Of a stretch of 64,000 nucleotides of DNA, positions 33,016-43,327 are shown in pieces. Below the pieces are notes generated by a model. The model saw only the letters and a list, made by a program, of their open reading frames with translations. It was not told the DNA's origin and made no database searches. Position 1 is the stretch's first letter; each line of letters starts with the position of its first letter. A program made the position numbers and the translations under genes. Source of the DNA: Conchocele bisecta (taxonomy: Eukaryota; Mollusca; Bivalvia; Lucinida; Thyasiridae); the NCBI GenBank assembly GCA_029237695.1, contig CM055266.1:112609370-112673369 (forward strand), given 5' to 3'.

Positions 33016-33637
33016 ATTATTACATCAACTACCTATTTGGAATATATAAATCTCTTACCGGCTTGTACCTCGTTGCGATCCTATAATAGTTCCGTGAGAT
33101 AATCACAAGTACACTGATATGAGCACATAAATAAGTCCAGATTCATTTACACACAGGGTCACAGATAACACAGTAAAACACGGAATAACACGGATATTTC
33201 CCTATATTATACTTATTAACCTATTAACACAATTGTTATGAAGCTGGTAACTTAGTTTTCTCTAATACCATGTAGCATGTAGATACAGGCATTAAAGTGG
33301 ATGTGTCTAATGACAGAGATCGGCTTGGCCGATACAAAGCCTTCGGAATCCACAATAGACAGAGTGCGCAGTTTTTTAGTTTTGTTTTATCCAGACAGTT
33401 TAAAATTTTACAATCAGGCAGATAAATATTTCGCAGTCAGCATGGTCAGGCAATCAGTGACGAGACTTGTTAGTGATGTTAACACCTCGGTGTCCAGTTT
33501 GCGAGTGTATCCTTCAGTATCCTCAGTACCCTCAGTGTATCCTCAGTACCCTTCAAATTGATTGAAGCTGTGTTATAGTACAGTTCGCTGATTGACTGAC
33601 ACGCACTGTATGCCCTGGTCATACTGTGATGCAACTA
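33016..33637. other. No gene recognised
   Basis: A plus-strand ORF at 33301-33561 (86 codons) ends in a serine/valine/proline run derived from short TCCTCAGTA repeats near 33510-33545. No domain is recognised. Confidence 0.3.
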
Positions 33638-33891
33638 CAGTGGAATATCTCTAAACCGGACACCCTGGATTGGATTCCCCAGGGTGTCCGGTTTAGAGAT
33701 GTTCCACTATAATTAAGCACTATGTGAACATATTTTGTCATTTTCAATCATGAACAAACACGACAATGAACTAAATTACAGTGCAACGCATCTCAAGGGC
33801 AGGTATACCTATTGCAAATAAACATTACTTATTACATCTAAATTAAGCACAATGGAACTCACAGGGTGTCCGGTTTAGAGAGGTTCCACTG
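33638..33891. mobile_element. pogo/Tigger-like MITE family C
   Basis: Ends CAGTGGAATATCTCTAAACC and GGTTTAGAGAGGTTCCACTG, each bordered by TA. The AACC-TCTCTAAACCGG end and TA target match the pogo/Tigger branch of Tc1/mariner. A second, inner inverted copy of the right end lies at 33684-33711 (GGTGTCCGGTTTAGAG), making the left 75 bp a hairpin. Confidence 0.8.
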
Positions 33892-33952
33892 TAGGTGGTT
33901 TCATATTTGTGCCCATTTCAACAAATATATACATTTCGATGTACGGGAACAT

Positions 33953-34180
33953 GTAACCCTTTCAACCTGACAAGCCATAAAGCACATTTTCAAACATTGT
34001 AAACAGAGATGAGCCGGCCGCAAGTAACACACCGCCTGATGAGGATCAACAATATTAGTCCATATGTTTCAGATATTTAAAAAAAAATACCCCTTATTTG
34101 CTGAATGGAATAGTCAAGAATGAGCATGGAACTATCATTGCCATGTATTTAGTGGTGAAAATTAACAGTTAACGGTTGAG
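33953..34180. mobile_element. Possible piggyBac-like MITE, one end only
   Basis: GTAACCCTTTCAACCTGACA and later GATGAGCCGG / CCTGATGAGGATC resemble the element at 40167-40406. TTAA is not intact on the left, and no matching right end was found. Confidence 0.4.
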
Positions 34181-34325
34181 TGGGAAACGCTTCTAGGCAG
34201 CAAATTAACATACCAATCAGTATGTTTACATGTTACCTGTAGCCTTGAAGAAATGGATTCTAGGTACAAATATTGTACTTGAATTATACATTTGTAAGCG
34301 CCCACGATGTGCTCTCGAATATCAC

Positions 34326-34497
34326 GTGTGTGTGACTGGAGAAATGTGGCTTGTGATATTTTTATCAGTGTAGCTCATGATCAAATAGCTCCTTCCTGTA
34401 GCCCGATACTGATCTCTAGTGTTTGTTAGAAGCTCTATGAGAGTTTCATTGATGGAATGGCGAACAGCGCGGATCCTGATCAGACTATGCGGATGCA
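34326..34497. mobile_element. MITE family A, 5' part
   Basis: TGTGTGTGACTGGAGAAATG, CAGTGTAGCTCATGATCAAA, GAACAGCGCGGATCCTGATC. The right part is replaced by hairpin element L from 34498. Confidence 0.7.
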
Positions 34498-34660
34498 CTC
34501 GTGTACGTCGGCTTCCGCGTAAACAACTCGTTCGCTTCGCTTACTCGTTGTTTACGCGGAAGCCGACGTACACTCATGTAATAGTTCACGCTATTCCAAC
34601 ATGTACGATGGAATATCCTCTATATAACGCACGTTTTAAGAAACTTAATCACATTAAGTA
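34498..34660. mobile_element. Hairpin element L
   Basis: Arms GTACGTCGGCTTCCGCG, TAAACAACTCG and the complement, closing at CTTCGC (34501-34572). The trailing segment CATGTACGATGGAATATCCT is shared with the related copy at 52102-52265. Confidence 0.65.
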
Positions 34661-34712
34661 GTGCAATTGATTAACATATGCAATTTACTGTTATGAAACA
34701 AAACGCACACAT

Positions 34713-34951
34713 TGCCGCTTCACGAAACTTCGTAAGACTAAAATGTTCGTAAGTGCAAAATTAAGATGCTCTTTGAAATTTCAATGGATTAATTTAAATG
34801 TATTGAGCAAAGGCTGCATATGCAGTCAATGCTCAATAAATGTAAATCCAACAATTGTTTACAAGAAAATATTGTTAATATGAAATTTAAAGACTATCAT
34901 AATTTTGCACTTACGAACATTTTAGTCGTACGAAGTTTAGTGAAACCACCT
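34713..34951. mobile_element. MITE family F copy
   Basis: GCCGCTTCACGAAACTTCG at the left and CGTACGAAGTTTAGTGAAAC at the right, with the central palindrome ATTGAGCAAAGGCTGCAT. Outer CAGGGGCC bases are lost at both ends. Confidence 0.8.
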
Positions 34952-35598
34952 TGCGTTTCCGCTTGAGCCAGCCATTTTCGCATGTACATGTTATCAACCT
35001 GTTTCACCTCTTGTAGCATTACAGACAGCTCATAATTTGACAGATAAGTAATACAATTTAGTGCAAATTGTTTAGAAAATATTTGATTACGGCGTCCTGT
35101 CCGTTATATATAGCCCAAGTTATTACCAAGTCTGATTTCGGACGATACATGTGACCATATTTTAAAACATATAGATCTTTACACAGGCTATCTAGTGTGC
35201 ACAGTCATATAGGCTATCTTACCTGTATTTACCATTAATACTGTATTGAGTTCAATAAGTAATGTTCATTTTGATGGACTTGTGCTGCTATCATAAAGGT
35301 GTTGCTAGCAGAATGTATGTGGTACACCTGTCATACATGTAGTTGAAATTAGGTGAGTGATGTCACCTGAAGATTTCAGGTTACATATTACACAATGCAA
35401 CATGGCCATTGTATATTTTGTATATGACAAAAAACTAATAACACACGTATCAAACATGGTGTACAATTTGTCATGAGATAATTGATAGCACGTTGTAAAT
35501 AGTTATCTGTATAATATGTTATATCAAATGTTATTAGTTTATATGTGATTGTGTTTGCTGTCTGTGTCATATGGTGTACGGACGGGGTCAAAACTAAA
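34952..35598. other. No gene recognised
   Basis: AT-rich. The only structure noted is a short GTCACCTGAAGATTTCAGG stem near 35359-35380. Confidence 0.3.
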
Positions 35599-35672
35599 CT
35601 TACAGGTGCAGCTATAAAAAGTATACAGGTGCACCTGTAAATATACAGGTGCAGCTGTAAACATTACACTTG
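35599..35672 (+). repeat. Short palindromic tandem motif
   Basis: TTACAGGTGCAGCTATA, TATACAGGTGCACCTGTA, TATACAGGTGCAGCTGTA and TTACACTTGTAG follow each other at about 22-bp spacing. Each holds an E-box-like CAGGTG or CAGCTG. Function unknown. Confidence 0.55.
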
Positions 35673-35853
35673 TAGAGACTTCGGGTGTAGCCACGTTGCA
35701 CTGAACTTCACTGATGCGAGATTAAAAATACAAAATAAAGACACACACGCAGTGAACGATAATGTTGTATAACGGTGCCCAATTCGACGCTTTTAACGCA
35801 TATCTTAATTGGTGCCGTTACGATATCTGGTAAACCAACATGCAGTGAGTATG

Positions 35854-36305
35854 CATGGGCGGATTCAGGGGGGGGGGGGGCGGACCCGGCGCGCGCCCCC
35901 CGCCTAAAATTCGCCGAGTAAATATTTTTTACAAGTTACAAGGCACGTTTCATGCCAAGTGCCATGTATTCCATGCATTTTTCGGTCGTTGTCTTATTGT
36001 TTCAAAATTTAAACGTTTTCAATCAAAAATCATGTCTAAACATACTGTGACAGTGTCAATATTTTTGCTCCAAAATGCGCCAGAACGCAGGAAATGCGAT
36101 GTAGATTTCAAAACATTTCCGGGGGGAAATGCCCCCGGACCCCCCTAGCGCTATCATGAGCTCCGCTCGGTCGACTATTTTGCAATATTTGACTATATTA
36201 TCGAACGAGTTTAGCTCATTCGATAATATAGTCAAGTATTGCAAAATAGTTACGCCCCCCCCCCACCCCCCCACCCCCTAACCCGAAATCCTGGATCCGC
36301 GCCTG
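35854..36305. mobile_element. G/C-tailed MITE with 5-bp duplication
   Basis: Left end CATGGGCGGATTCAGG followed by a G run; right end C runs, then CCTGGATCCGCGCCTG. GTATG lies directly outside both ends (35849-35853 and 36306-36310). Inside are opposed CCGGGGGGAAATGCCCCCGG and a hairpin at 36172-36250 (TATTTTGCAATATTTGACTA and complement). Confidence 0.65.
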
Positions 36306-36730
36306 GTATGGGTGTGAAAATATGTAGGCCAAGCTTACCATGTACTTGACAACTCATTCATACTTACCGCCAGTATTCTTTGGTTATATCTAAGCGATGC
36401 CTGCAACTGATGTTTCCTTCAGTAGTTTGTCAGAAATATAGTTCCGAGTAGCATAGGAGTCAGCATTACAAATCCGCCCTAAATGAACTGAAAAAATACG
36501 GATTGGTAATAACCCAAAGAAAATGCAAATTAGGAAAGGAAAGTTTGTATATGTTGAATAAGGCATATCAGTCAAGGTCAGACATGCGACTTTGTATATT
36601 TTACAACAGCCACTTGTAGAAATGTTCGGGACGTTAGGAAGTTGACATGAAGGTATAACTGTTGAATTTACCATTTTTACTACAAAATGAATTCCGGCAG
36701 TTTTATTGTTGGCCCATGCGTTTTCTTATT
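36306..36730. other. No gene recognised
   Basis: A minus-strand ORF (36390-36674, 94 codons) has a hydrophobic patch but no recognisable domain. Regarded as chance. Confidence 0.3.
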
Positions 36731-36966
36731 TGTGGCTGTGACTGGAGAAATGTGGCTTATGAGTTGTGCGACCAGTGTAGATCCAGATCAGCCTGTGCAT
36801 CCGCACAGTCTGATCAGATATGCATTGTTCGCAATTACATCAAGGAAATACTTGGCATGCTTGTAACAAGCAATAGAGATCATTATCAGGCTACAGGAGT
36901 GTGCTATTTGATCAGGAGCTGCACTGACCACATCCCCCATAAGCTGCATGTCTCCAGTCACAGCCA
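36731..36966. mobile_element. MITE family A copy
   Basis: TGTGGCTGTGACTGGAGAAA to GTCTCCAGTCACAGCCA, with all internal family blocks present. The best full-length reference copy in this window. It shows the intact CAATAGAGATCATTATCAGG site that is interrupted in other copies. Confidence 0.9.
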
Positions 36967-37127
36967 ACATTTCAGCGTCACAATGGTAACATCACAACTA
37001 TAGAGTTGAAACATTTAGATATCAGAGGTGTTTGCATAACGTGATAATACTTTGAATTGCTAAAATAATATGCATTAGTTTGTGAGATATGGGAATTAGA
37101 GATGTGGAGTCGCGGTTCTTTTATCCA

Positions 37128-37518
37128 CCAGGGCCCATTTTTATCCACCAAGGATTTAACAATCTGTTAAGCTAACAGAGGTTGCTGAAAGCTTCTGTTA
37201 GCTTAACAGACTGTTAAATCATTAGCAATGCTAATGATTTAACAGTCTGTTAAGCTAACAGAAGCTTTGAGCAACCTTTGAGTTTTTTAGTTGAGTTTTG
37301 AGCTCAATCTTCTGTTAGCTTAACAGACTGTTAAATCCTTAGCAATGCTAAGGATTTAACAGTCTGTTAAGCTAACAGAAGCTTTGAGCAACCTTTGAGT
37401 TTTTTAGTTGAGTTTTGAGCTCAATCTTCTGTTAGCTTAACAGACTGTTAAATCCTTAGCAATGCTAAGGATTTAACAGTCTGTTAAGCTAACAGAAGCT
37501 TTGAGTAACCGGGCCCTG
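37128..37518. mobile_element. Three tandem copies of hairpin M
   Basis: Three M palindromes (centres near 37235, 37350 and 37470) are separated by an identical linker, TTTGAGTTTTTTAGTTGAG. Period is about 121 bp for the last two. The array is bounded by CCAGGGCCCA and ACCGGGCCCTG, so the outer ends belong to one element. Confidence 0.8.
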
Positions 37519-37730
37519 ATATGATTATTATTATGACAGTTTCATTGGTTATGGATAGTTCATCCTATTCCTTGTTTTGTCATATGAATTACTATGTTGG
37601 AGGGAACTGTTCCTTATTCAACGTAGACACACATACATAATACAGCAACCCGTATAATTTATTATTTAAGTTCCTAGTGAAACTATTATTTTACAAGACA
37701 ACAAATACACACATTCAGTAAAATTCACTT

Positions 37731-38041
37731 TATCCCGTCAACCAACACAATGCGTATGTGCCGTGAAACACGGTACCGTGAAACATTTTTGATATCCTAT
37801 CAATACGACCTAATCACTGCGTATGGATATGTGCCATGACTGGGGTTATTTTGTTTGGCATTTTAAAGCCATTTGTAGGTGTTGACGGGATAAATATAAA
37901 TGTAGTTTAGTGCCGTGAATGGGAAAATATCTGGCGCTGCACGGAAACGGGATGTCCTCGGCAGAGCCTGGCCCATCCCGTTTCCTAAGCCTTGCCAGAT
38001 ATTTGTTTCCCATTCACGGCACTAACCTACTATTCTCTATA
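37731..38041 (+). mobile_element. Composite MITE family B copy
   Basis: TATCCCGTCAACC at the left through TGACGGGATA, then GTTTAGTGCCGTGAATGG to CCATTCACGGCACTAACC and TACTATTCTC. Confidence 0.8.
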
Positions 38042-38539
38042 TGCTGTGCTTCGAGACACTTTTTAGCGCTGGCAACAGGCACATTGTGACAGCAAAGAAA
38101 GGAAATAGTACACAAGTTTGGCACAGCTTGATGAACACGAAAGTTCATCGGATCAAAGGACCTAACTTCACAATACATGCACATCAATAAAATGCACCAA
38201 CACCAGAGAACAAGGGCATTGTTATCACTAAGCCCTTGCTGGCAGCCTTGGAAAGAAAATGAACATAAGTCACGTTTTCAGTGAAATCGACCGTGGATGT
38301 TCCAAATTGGCGCGAATGCGATACAAATTACAATCAGTAGGCAAACATTGTGGCCAAATAGTAATACAATCGGTGTAGGGTTTAGCAATTAATGAGAAAA
38401 AAGAAACACGTGTTTGCCTTTCATACAAGGTGAGTACAAGTCCTCAGTGAGACATTTTACGTGGTTCAAAAACTACCTTTCACAAGGGCTCTCACTTCAC
38501 GAACTGTTTCACTTTTTCCCAGAAAATATAGATATTGTA
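38042..38539. other. No gene recognised
   Basis: Slightly less AT-rich, without ORFs of note or shared repeats. Confidence 0.3.
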
Positions 38540-38899
38540 CAGTGAAACCTCTCTAAACCGGACACCAAGAAAACACCTGTGATATTATTTTCGATGAGTT
38601 TCTTGGTAATATATCTCCGGTGATAATATCTGTTCGTGATCGCATAGCACACAGCGATGATTCATAATGATCGAAGGCCTGAATTACAATGAAGCCCCTC
38701 TAAACCAAGTACAGTTAAACCTCTCTAAACCGGACACCAAGAAAACACCTGTGATATTATTTTTAATTAGTTTCTTGGTAATATATCTCCTGTAATAATA
38801 TATGATTCATAATGATCGAATGCCCGAATTACAGTGAAACCCATCTAAGTCGGACACCCTTGGGCCTCCCAGGGTATCCGGTTTAGAGAGGTTTCGCTG
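38540..38899. mobile_element. pogo/Tigger-like MITE family C, left end doubled
   Basis: CAGTGAAACCTCTCTAAACC at 38540 and CAGTTAAACCTCTCTAAACC at about 38711 are two copies of the left end, followed each time by GGACACCAAGAAAACACC and TTTCTTGGTAATATATCTCC. Right end GGTTTAGAGAGGTTTCGCTG, then TA. A 171-bp tandem duplication of the 5' half. Confidence 0.75.
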
Positions 38900-39031
38900 T
38901 ATATGGACACATTGATCAGCAACGTCCACTGCACGGAGGTCAGTGAAGCTATAATCGAGATATTATTTCCACATCAAGTGGTTTTTTCTCGACTGGATGT
39001 GCACATGGTTTTAATTGTTTTCTCGAAATAT

Positions 39032-39298
39032 TTCGGAGCCTCGCAGGGGACATGGATTGTTTTTTATTAATTCGTTCGCACGATATAACAATTCGTTCCC
39101 ACAAATTAACAATTCGTTCCGTGGAAGAATTGTTTATGAGGGAAACGACTGTAATTGTTATTTCGTGGGAACGAATTGTTACATTGAGGGAACGAATTGT
39201 TAATTCGTGGGAACGAATTGTTAAATTGAGGGAACGAATTGTTATTTCGTGGGAACGAATTAATACAAGAAAGAATTATACGTCCAATGCGGGGCTAT
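39032..39298. mobile_element. Foldback minisatellite transposon, copy 3 (short)
   Basis: TTCGGAGCCTCGCAGGGGAC at the left. The right end CCAATGCGGGGCTATA is degraded. The plus-oriented array is only two units; the opposed array has about six. The turn-around near 39130 (GTGGAAGAATTGTTTATGAG) is not a clean palindrome. Confidence 0.7.
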
Positions 39299-39719
39299 AT
39301 AGCACACATGTCATTATTTAAGGAATATCCGTCGTATTGCTACACTTCCTAAAATGCTTAGATCGGGATTAACATCAAAGCCGCTAATTAGTATTATTGT
39401 ACCGTTTTCTTACCACCATAAGTCAGTTTTGATGAAGGAGACTTAGCGTCTTATCTCTGATGGAGGGTGGCTGGGTGGCAGACTTTGTAAAGCGGTGAAA
39501 ACAGCGAATCGGTAATGAGATCTTAACAAATAATGTTCCGTTTGACAGAGTGATACTTCATCAGCTGCTTAGCTTTTTTTCTCAAGATAGACACACTTTG
39601 TCATCTACGTGGTTAAGGTGAGTGCTCTGTGGCAAATGCAGAATGTCTTCCTGTGTGTTTTCCAATGTATGTAGTTATTTTGCCGAGCCTGACTTTCCAT
39701 ATTCCTGTACAGTTGTGCA
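39299..39719. other. No gene recognised
   Basis: Nothing assigned between the two foldback copies. Confidence 0.3.
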
Positions 39720-39725
39720 CATTTG

Positions 39726-40074
39726 TATGGAGCCCCGCAGGGGACGTAGATTTTTTGTTTATTAATTCGTTCCAACGGAATAACAATTTGTTCCCTCAAT
39801 TTAACAATTCGTTCCCACGAATTAACAATATGTTCCCTCAATTTAACAATTCGTTCCAACGAAATAACAATTCGTTCCCACGGGAACGAATTGTTAATTC
39901 GTGGGAACGAATCGTTAATTCGAGGGAATGAATTGTTAAATTGAGGGAACGAATTGTTAATTCGAGGGAACAAATTGTTAAATTGAGGGAACAAATTGTT
40001 AAATTGAAAGAAAGAATTGTTATTTCGTGGGAACGAATTAATAAACAAAAACATGTCACCTGCGGTGCTCCGTA
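39726..40074. mobile_element. Foldback minisatellite transposon, copy 4, 6-bp duplication
   Basis: Left end TATGGAGCCCCGCAGGGGAC, right end CACCTGCGGTGCTCCGTA. CATTTG flanks both sides exactly (39720-39725 and 40075-40080). Opposed 21-bp arrays meet at the palindrome TTCGTTCCCACGGGAACGAA near 39876. The best-defined copy, and the basis for the family's termini. Confidence 0.85.
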
Positions 40075-40166
40075 CATTTGGTATCTTGATATAGTTAATT
40101 GTGTCCCACGTTGACACCGAGTTTCGCTTTCGTTCGCGCTATGAAGCTTTTTTTCGTCATTGACTG

Positions 40167-40406
40167 TTAACCCTTTCAACACCACAGACCTCTATAGAGA
40201 CAATGTTTGCAAACAGTGCAGATCCAGATGAGCCGGCTCGTAACGAGCCGTCTCATCAGGATCTCCACTGTGTGTTAATAATTGTAAACGTCGTACAGAT
40301 TACCTTTTTAGAAGAATGGGATAATTTGAATGAACAAAATTAATGAAATAGCGTGAAACATTGGCATGGAACATCCTATTAAGTTACTTGGTGTTGAAAG
40401 GGTTAA
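40167..40406. mobile_element. TTAA-flanked piggyBac-like MITE
   Basis: TTAACCCTTTCAACACCA and TGGTGTTGAAAGGGTTAA (18 bp, perfect bar one base). The central stem GATGAGCCGGCTCGTAAC / GAGCCGTCTCATCAGGATC is shared with the next element at 41081. Confidence 0.85.
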
Positions 40407-40411
40407 ATACT

Positions 40412-40574
40412 GATTCTACTAACTACTAAGTGACAATTTAGAATCGTCTGGAAATTTCAATTTATGGAATTACATTTATTGAGCATAGGCTGCATTGTTA
40501 AGGCAAAATCTATACACTATCATAATTTTATACGAACATTTTAGTCGTACGAAGTTGAGTGAAACGGCCCCCTG
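40412..40574. mobile_element. MITE family F deletion derivative
   Basis: CTACTAACTACTAAGTGACA, AATCGTCTGGAAATTTCAAT and TTGAGCATAGGCTGCAT, then direct to CGTACGAAGTTGAGTGAAAC and CCCCCTG. The second palindrome arm is missing. Confidence 0.7.
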
Positions 40575-40837
40575 TTCAGTTCTCGTAGTCCTGTTCGGTT
40601 ATTACCTTGGTCGCTTGCTTTTGTCTTGTAATTTCATTTTATTTCACATGTCACCGATTTCGAAGAACTGAAACGATCGTTACACGTAATGACGATGGCA
40701 TGCGGTTATGATCTCAAATAGAAGTTTCCGACCACATGCGAACTAATTGCTTACATTAGTGTTTCGTAGCCTTAATCACTGTTTTGACTCTCAAACAGGG
40801 GTTTAGGGAATTATTGCGCATTCTGCGACTGGAACTA

Positions 40838-41053
40838 CAGTGGAACCTATATAAACCGGACACACTGGGAGTTCCACAGGGTGTCCGGTTTAGAGAGGTT
40901 CTACTGTAAAACAGATGGATGACCACTTCAAGACACGCGTTGTTGCTTGGCTGTTATGAACATACATTATCATTGAAGGTAAATAGCAATGAAATATACC
41001 AAAATTAAGCACAACTAACCTTCCTCTGTGTCCGGTTTAGAGAGGTTCAACTG
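40838..41053. mobile_element. pogo/Tigger-like MITE family C
   Basis: CAGTGGAACCTATATAAACC at the left and GGTTTAGAGAGGTTCAACTG at the right, TA on both sides. The inner inverted right end at about 40876-40905 makes the left third a hairpin, as in the 33638 copy. Confidence 0.85.
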
Positions 41054-41080
41054 TACCATTTGGGCAGTCTGTGCTATGGT

Positions 41081-41327
41081 TTAACCCTTTCAACCCTAAG
41101 GAACTGGAATGGACTGTGATATGCTAATGTTCCGACCAATCCAATGGTTACAAAATGATTTTCAGATACGTCCATTTATGAAAAGGTTGTGTTTTTGTTC
41201 TAAAAAATATTAAAATTACTTTCAAAAAGTGCAGATCCTGATGAGACGGCTCGTTACGAGCCGGCTCATCTGGATCTGCACTTTTTGCATAAACCGCTAT
41301 AGCGGGATTTTGGGTTCAAAGGGTTAA
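41081..41327. mobile_element. TTAA-flanked piggyBac-like MITE
   Basis: TTAACCCTTTCAACCC and GGGTTCAAAGGGTTAA. The core stem GCAGATCCTGATGAGACGG / GCTCATCTGGATCTGC is closely related to the 40167 copy. Confidence 0.85.
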
Positions 41328-41350
41328 GCTCCAATCCGTGGTTTAGGCTT

Positions 41351-41557
41351 CATCCCGTCAACACAGTGTGTATGTGCAGTGAAACACGGTGCCGTGAAAC
41401 ATTTCTGATATCCTGTCAATACGACCTAATCACTGCGTATGAATATGTGGCGCGGCACGGAAACGTGATGTGCTCGGCAGAGCCTCGCCCATCCCGTTTC
41501 ATAAGCCTTGCCATATATTGTTTTCCCATTCACGGCACTAACCTACTATTCTCTATA
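41351..41557 (+). mobile_element. Composite MITE family B, internal deletion
   Basis: CATCCCGTCAACACAG to GCGTATGAATATGTG, then directly CGCGGCACGGAAACG and on to CACGGCACTAACCTACTATT. The junction of parts 1 and 2 has been deleted. Confidence 0.8.
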
Positions 41558-42214
41558 TCATAAGCCCTAGTTTGAGAGCAGAAACTGTGGCTTCTGTTGC
41601 TAAGTGCACACAATAATGTCAAAAACAGGGTTTACGAAAACTTCCATTTGGGAAAATTTACTCTGTCCTTAAATTCATAATGGAAACGCCCATTCAACGT
41701 ACATTTATTGAGTTTATTTCCCAGTACATTACATTAAACAGACCAAATGTTGTTCATAATACAGTAAACGCAACAGCCCATGGTATTATTCTTTAAATGC
41801 ACTGTCAGTTTAACCTAAACTAGGGTTTTAGGAGCCTTACCTATGGTTTAAGTTACAAACCATTGTTTAGGAAAGTATTGCGCATTTGGCTTGCCATAAC
41901 GCTTCAATGATTCTGTCAGGCACAGACCACACTGCACCGGAAACGTACTCCAGCGCATCCTGTGCCTTTACTGTTAATTGAATGCCACTTATGTGTTTTT
42001 TTGCAAATTAACTGGATGTGTACGAAACACATACAATATTGCGTGCATTATCTTTTTTATTATAGGAATTTGAAGCAATGTACGATGGTTGTATAGAAAA
42101 TACAATGGTTTGTGCAAGGTTATGCCTTTGATCTTGTAATATTGGGCCGCTAATGTTACAGAATTTAGGACAGTTGTATATCCCGATCCTTTTGCGTATT
42201 CAAACAATAGTGAT
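41558..42214. other. No gene recognised
   Basis: AT-rich. A stretch near 41780-41880 rich in AAACCATNGTTTA / TAAACTAGGG is reminiscent of degenerate repeats, but no consensus was built. Confidence 0.3.
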
Positions 42215-42379
42215 ATTATAGGAATTAATGGCCTTTTTGTGGAATTTATCGGGATATAAACTTGGAAAAGTCGCGGGAATACTGGACGAAGGCCGGAAGG
42301 CCTCGTCCAGTATTCCCGCGACTTTTCCAAGTTTATATCCCCGATAAATTCCACAAAAAGGCCATTCATTCCTTATAAT
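42215..42379. repeat. 165-bp near-perfect palindrome
   Basis: Arms ATTATAGGAATTAATGGCC, TTTTTGTGGAATTTATC, ACTTGGAAAAGTCGCGGG and the complement, with the centre at GGCCGGAAGGCC. Only about three mismatches per arm are seen. A minus-strand ORF crosses it and is a by-product. Part of an arm recurs at 923-955. Confidence 0.85.
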
Positions 42380-42718
42380 TCCAGCATTTGAAATAAATTC
42401 ATCAAGAAAATGTGTTTATTTTCCGTTTTCTTAAGAATTATTTTAACTGCGCCTGACGGTTACGGAAAGTAGTTCGGCATGGAGTTTACTGGGATATAAA
42501 TTCTGGACAGAGACTTGCTACGGACCAATCAAATGTTAGGGAATTGTGTAAATATTTTTGTGCTGGAATTATATACATATCATAAATGGGTACCGGTGGG
42601 GTGAATGGACCTTAATGGATGTGAGATTCGTGTAGCCCCAGCTCATAGGTATCTGCGCTCTCTTATCTGGGCATACATGAACCGCCACGCCGACACGTTT
42701 AATCCTGTCTGTGATTAT

Positions 42719-42926
42719 GTGTGACTGTGACTGAAGAAATCGGGTTTATGTCATTTGCGACCAGTGTGCATGCGCACAGTCTGATCAGGGTCTGCACCGA
42801 TCGTCATTCAGTCCGTGCTTCTAATAAGCAATATAGACCCGTATCAGTCTGCTGTAGTGTGATGAAAGACCAGAGCTAAACTGGTCATAACTCCCGTAAG
42901 CCCCATTGCTCCAGTCACGACCACAC
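42719..42926. mobile_element. MITE family A copy
   Basis: TGTGTGACTGTGACTGAAG at the left and GCTCCAGTCACGACCACA at the right. Internal CAGTCTGATCAGGGTCTGCA and GACCAGAGCTAAACTGG blocks are present. Confidence 0.8.
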
Positions 42927-43109
42927 ATAATAACCAGGATCTACGCTGGTCACACATCTCGTAAGGTCCCTTTTATCAGCCGGTGGCATATTTAGTTCAT
43001 CACAATAAACTTAATGCTATGCTTGTATACGTATTCGTATTTATGTTCCAAAATGGTTGCATAATATCATGGACGCCAGCCGGTCTAGATTGCTCGTGCA
43101 CGTATAATA

Positions 43110-43327
43110 CAGTGGAACCTCTCTAAACCGGACACCCTGGGACATCACAGGGTGTTCGGTTTAGAGAGGCTCCACTGTGAAAGGTGAGAGGCTCCACTAC
43201 TTCAAGACACGTGTGGGTGCTTTGCGATCATGAATATGCATTACATTCGGAGATCAATGGGCACGAAATATACAAAGATTAAGCACAACTAACTTGTCTC
43301 TGTGTTCGGTTTAGAGAGGTGCAACTG
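43110..43327. mobile_element. pogo/Tigger-like MITE family C
   Basis: CAGTGGAACCTCTCTAAACC at the left and GGTTTAGAGAGGTGCAACTG at the right, with TA on each side. The inner hairpin right end at about 43150-43178 is retained. Confidence 0.85.
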
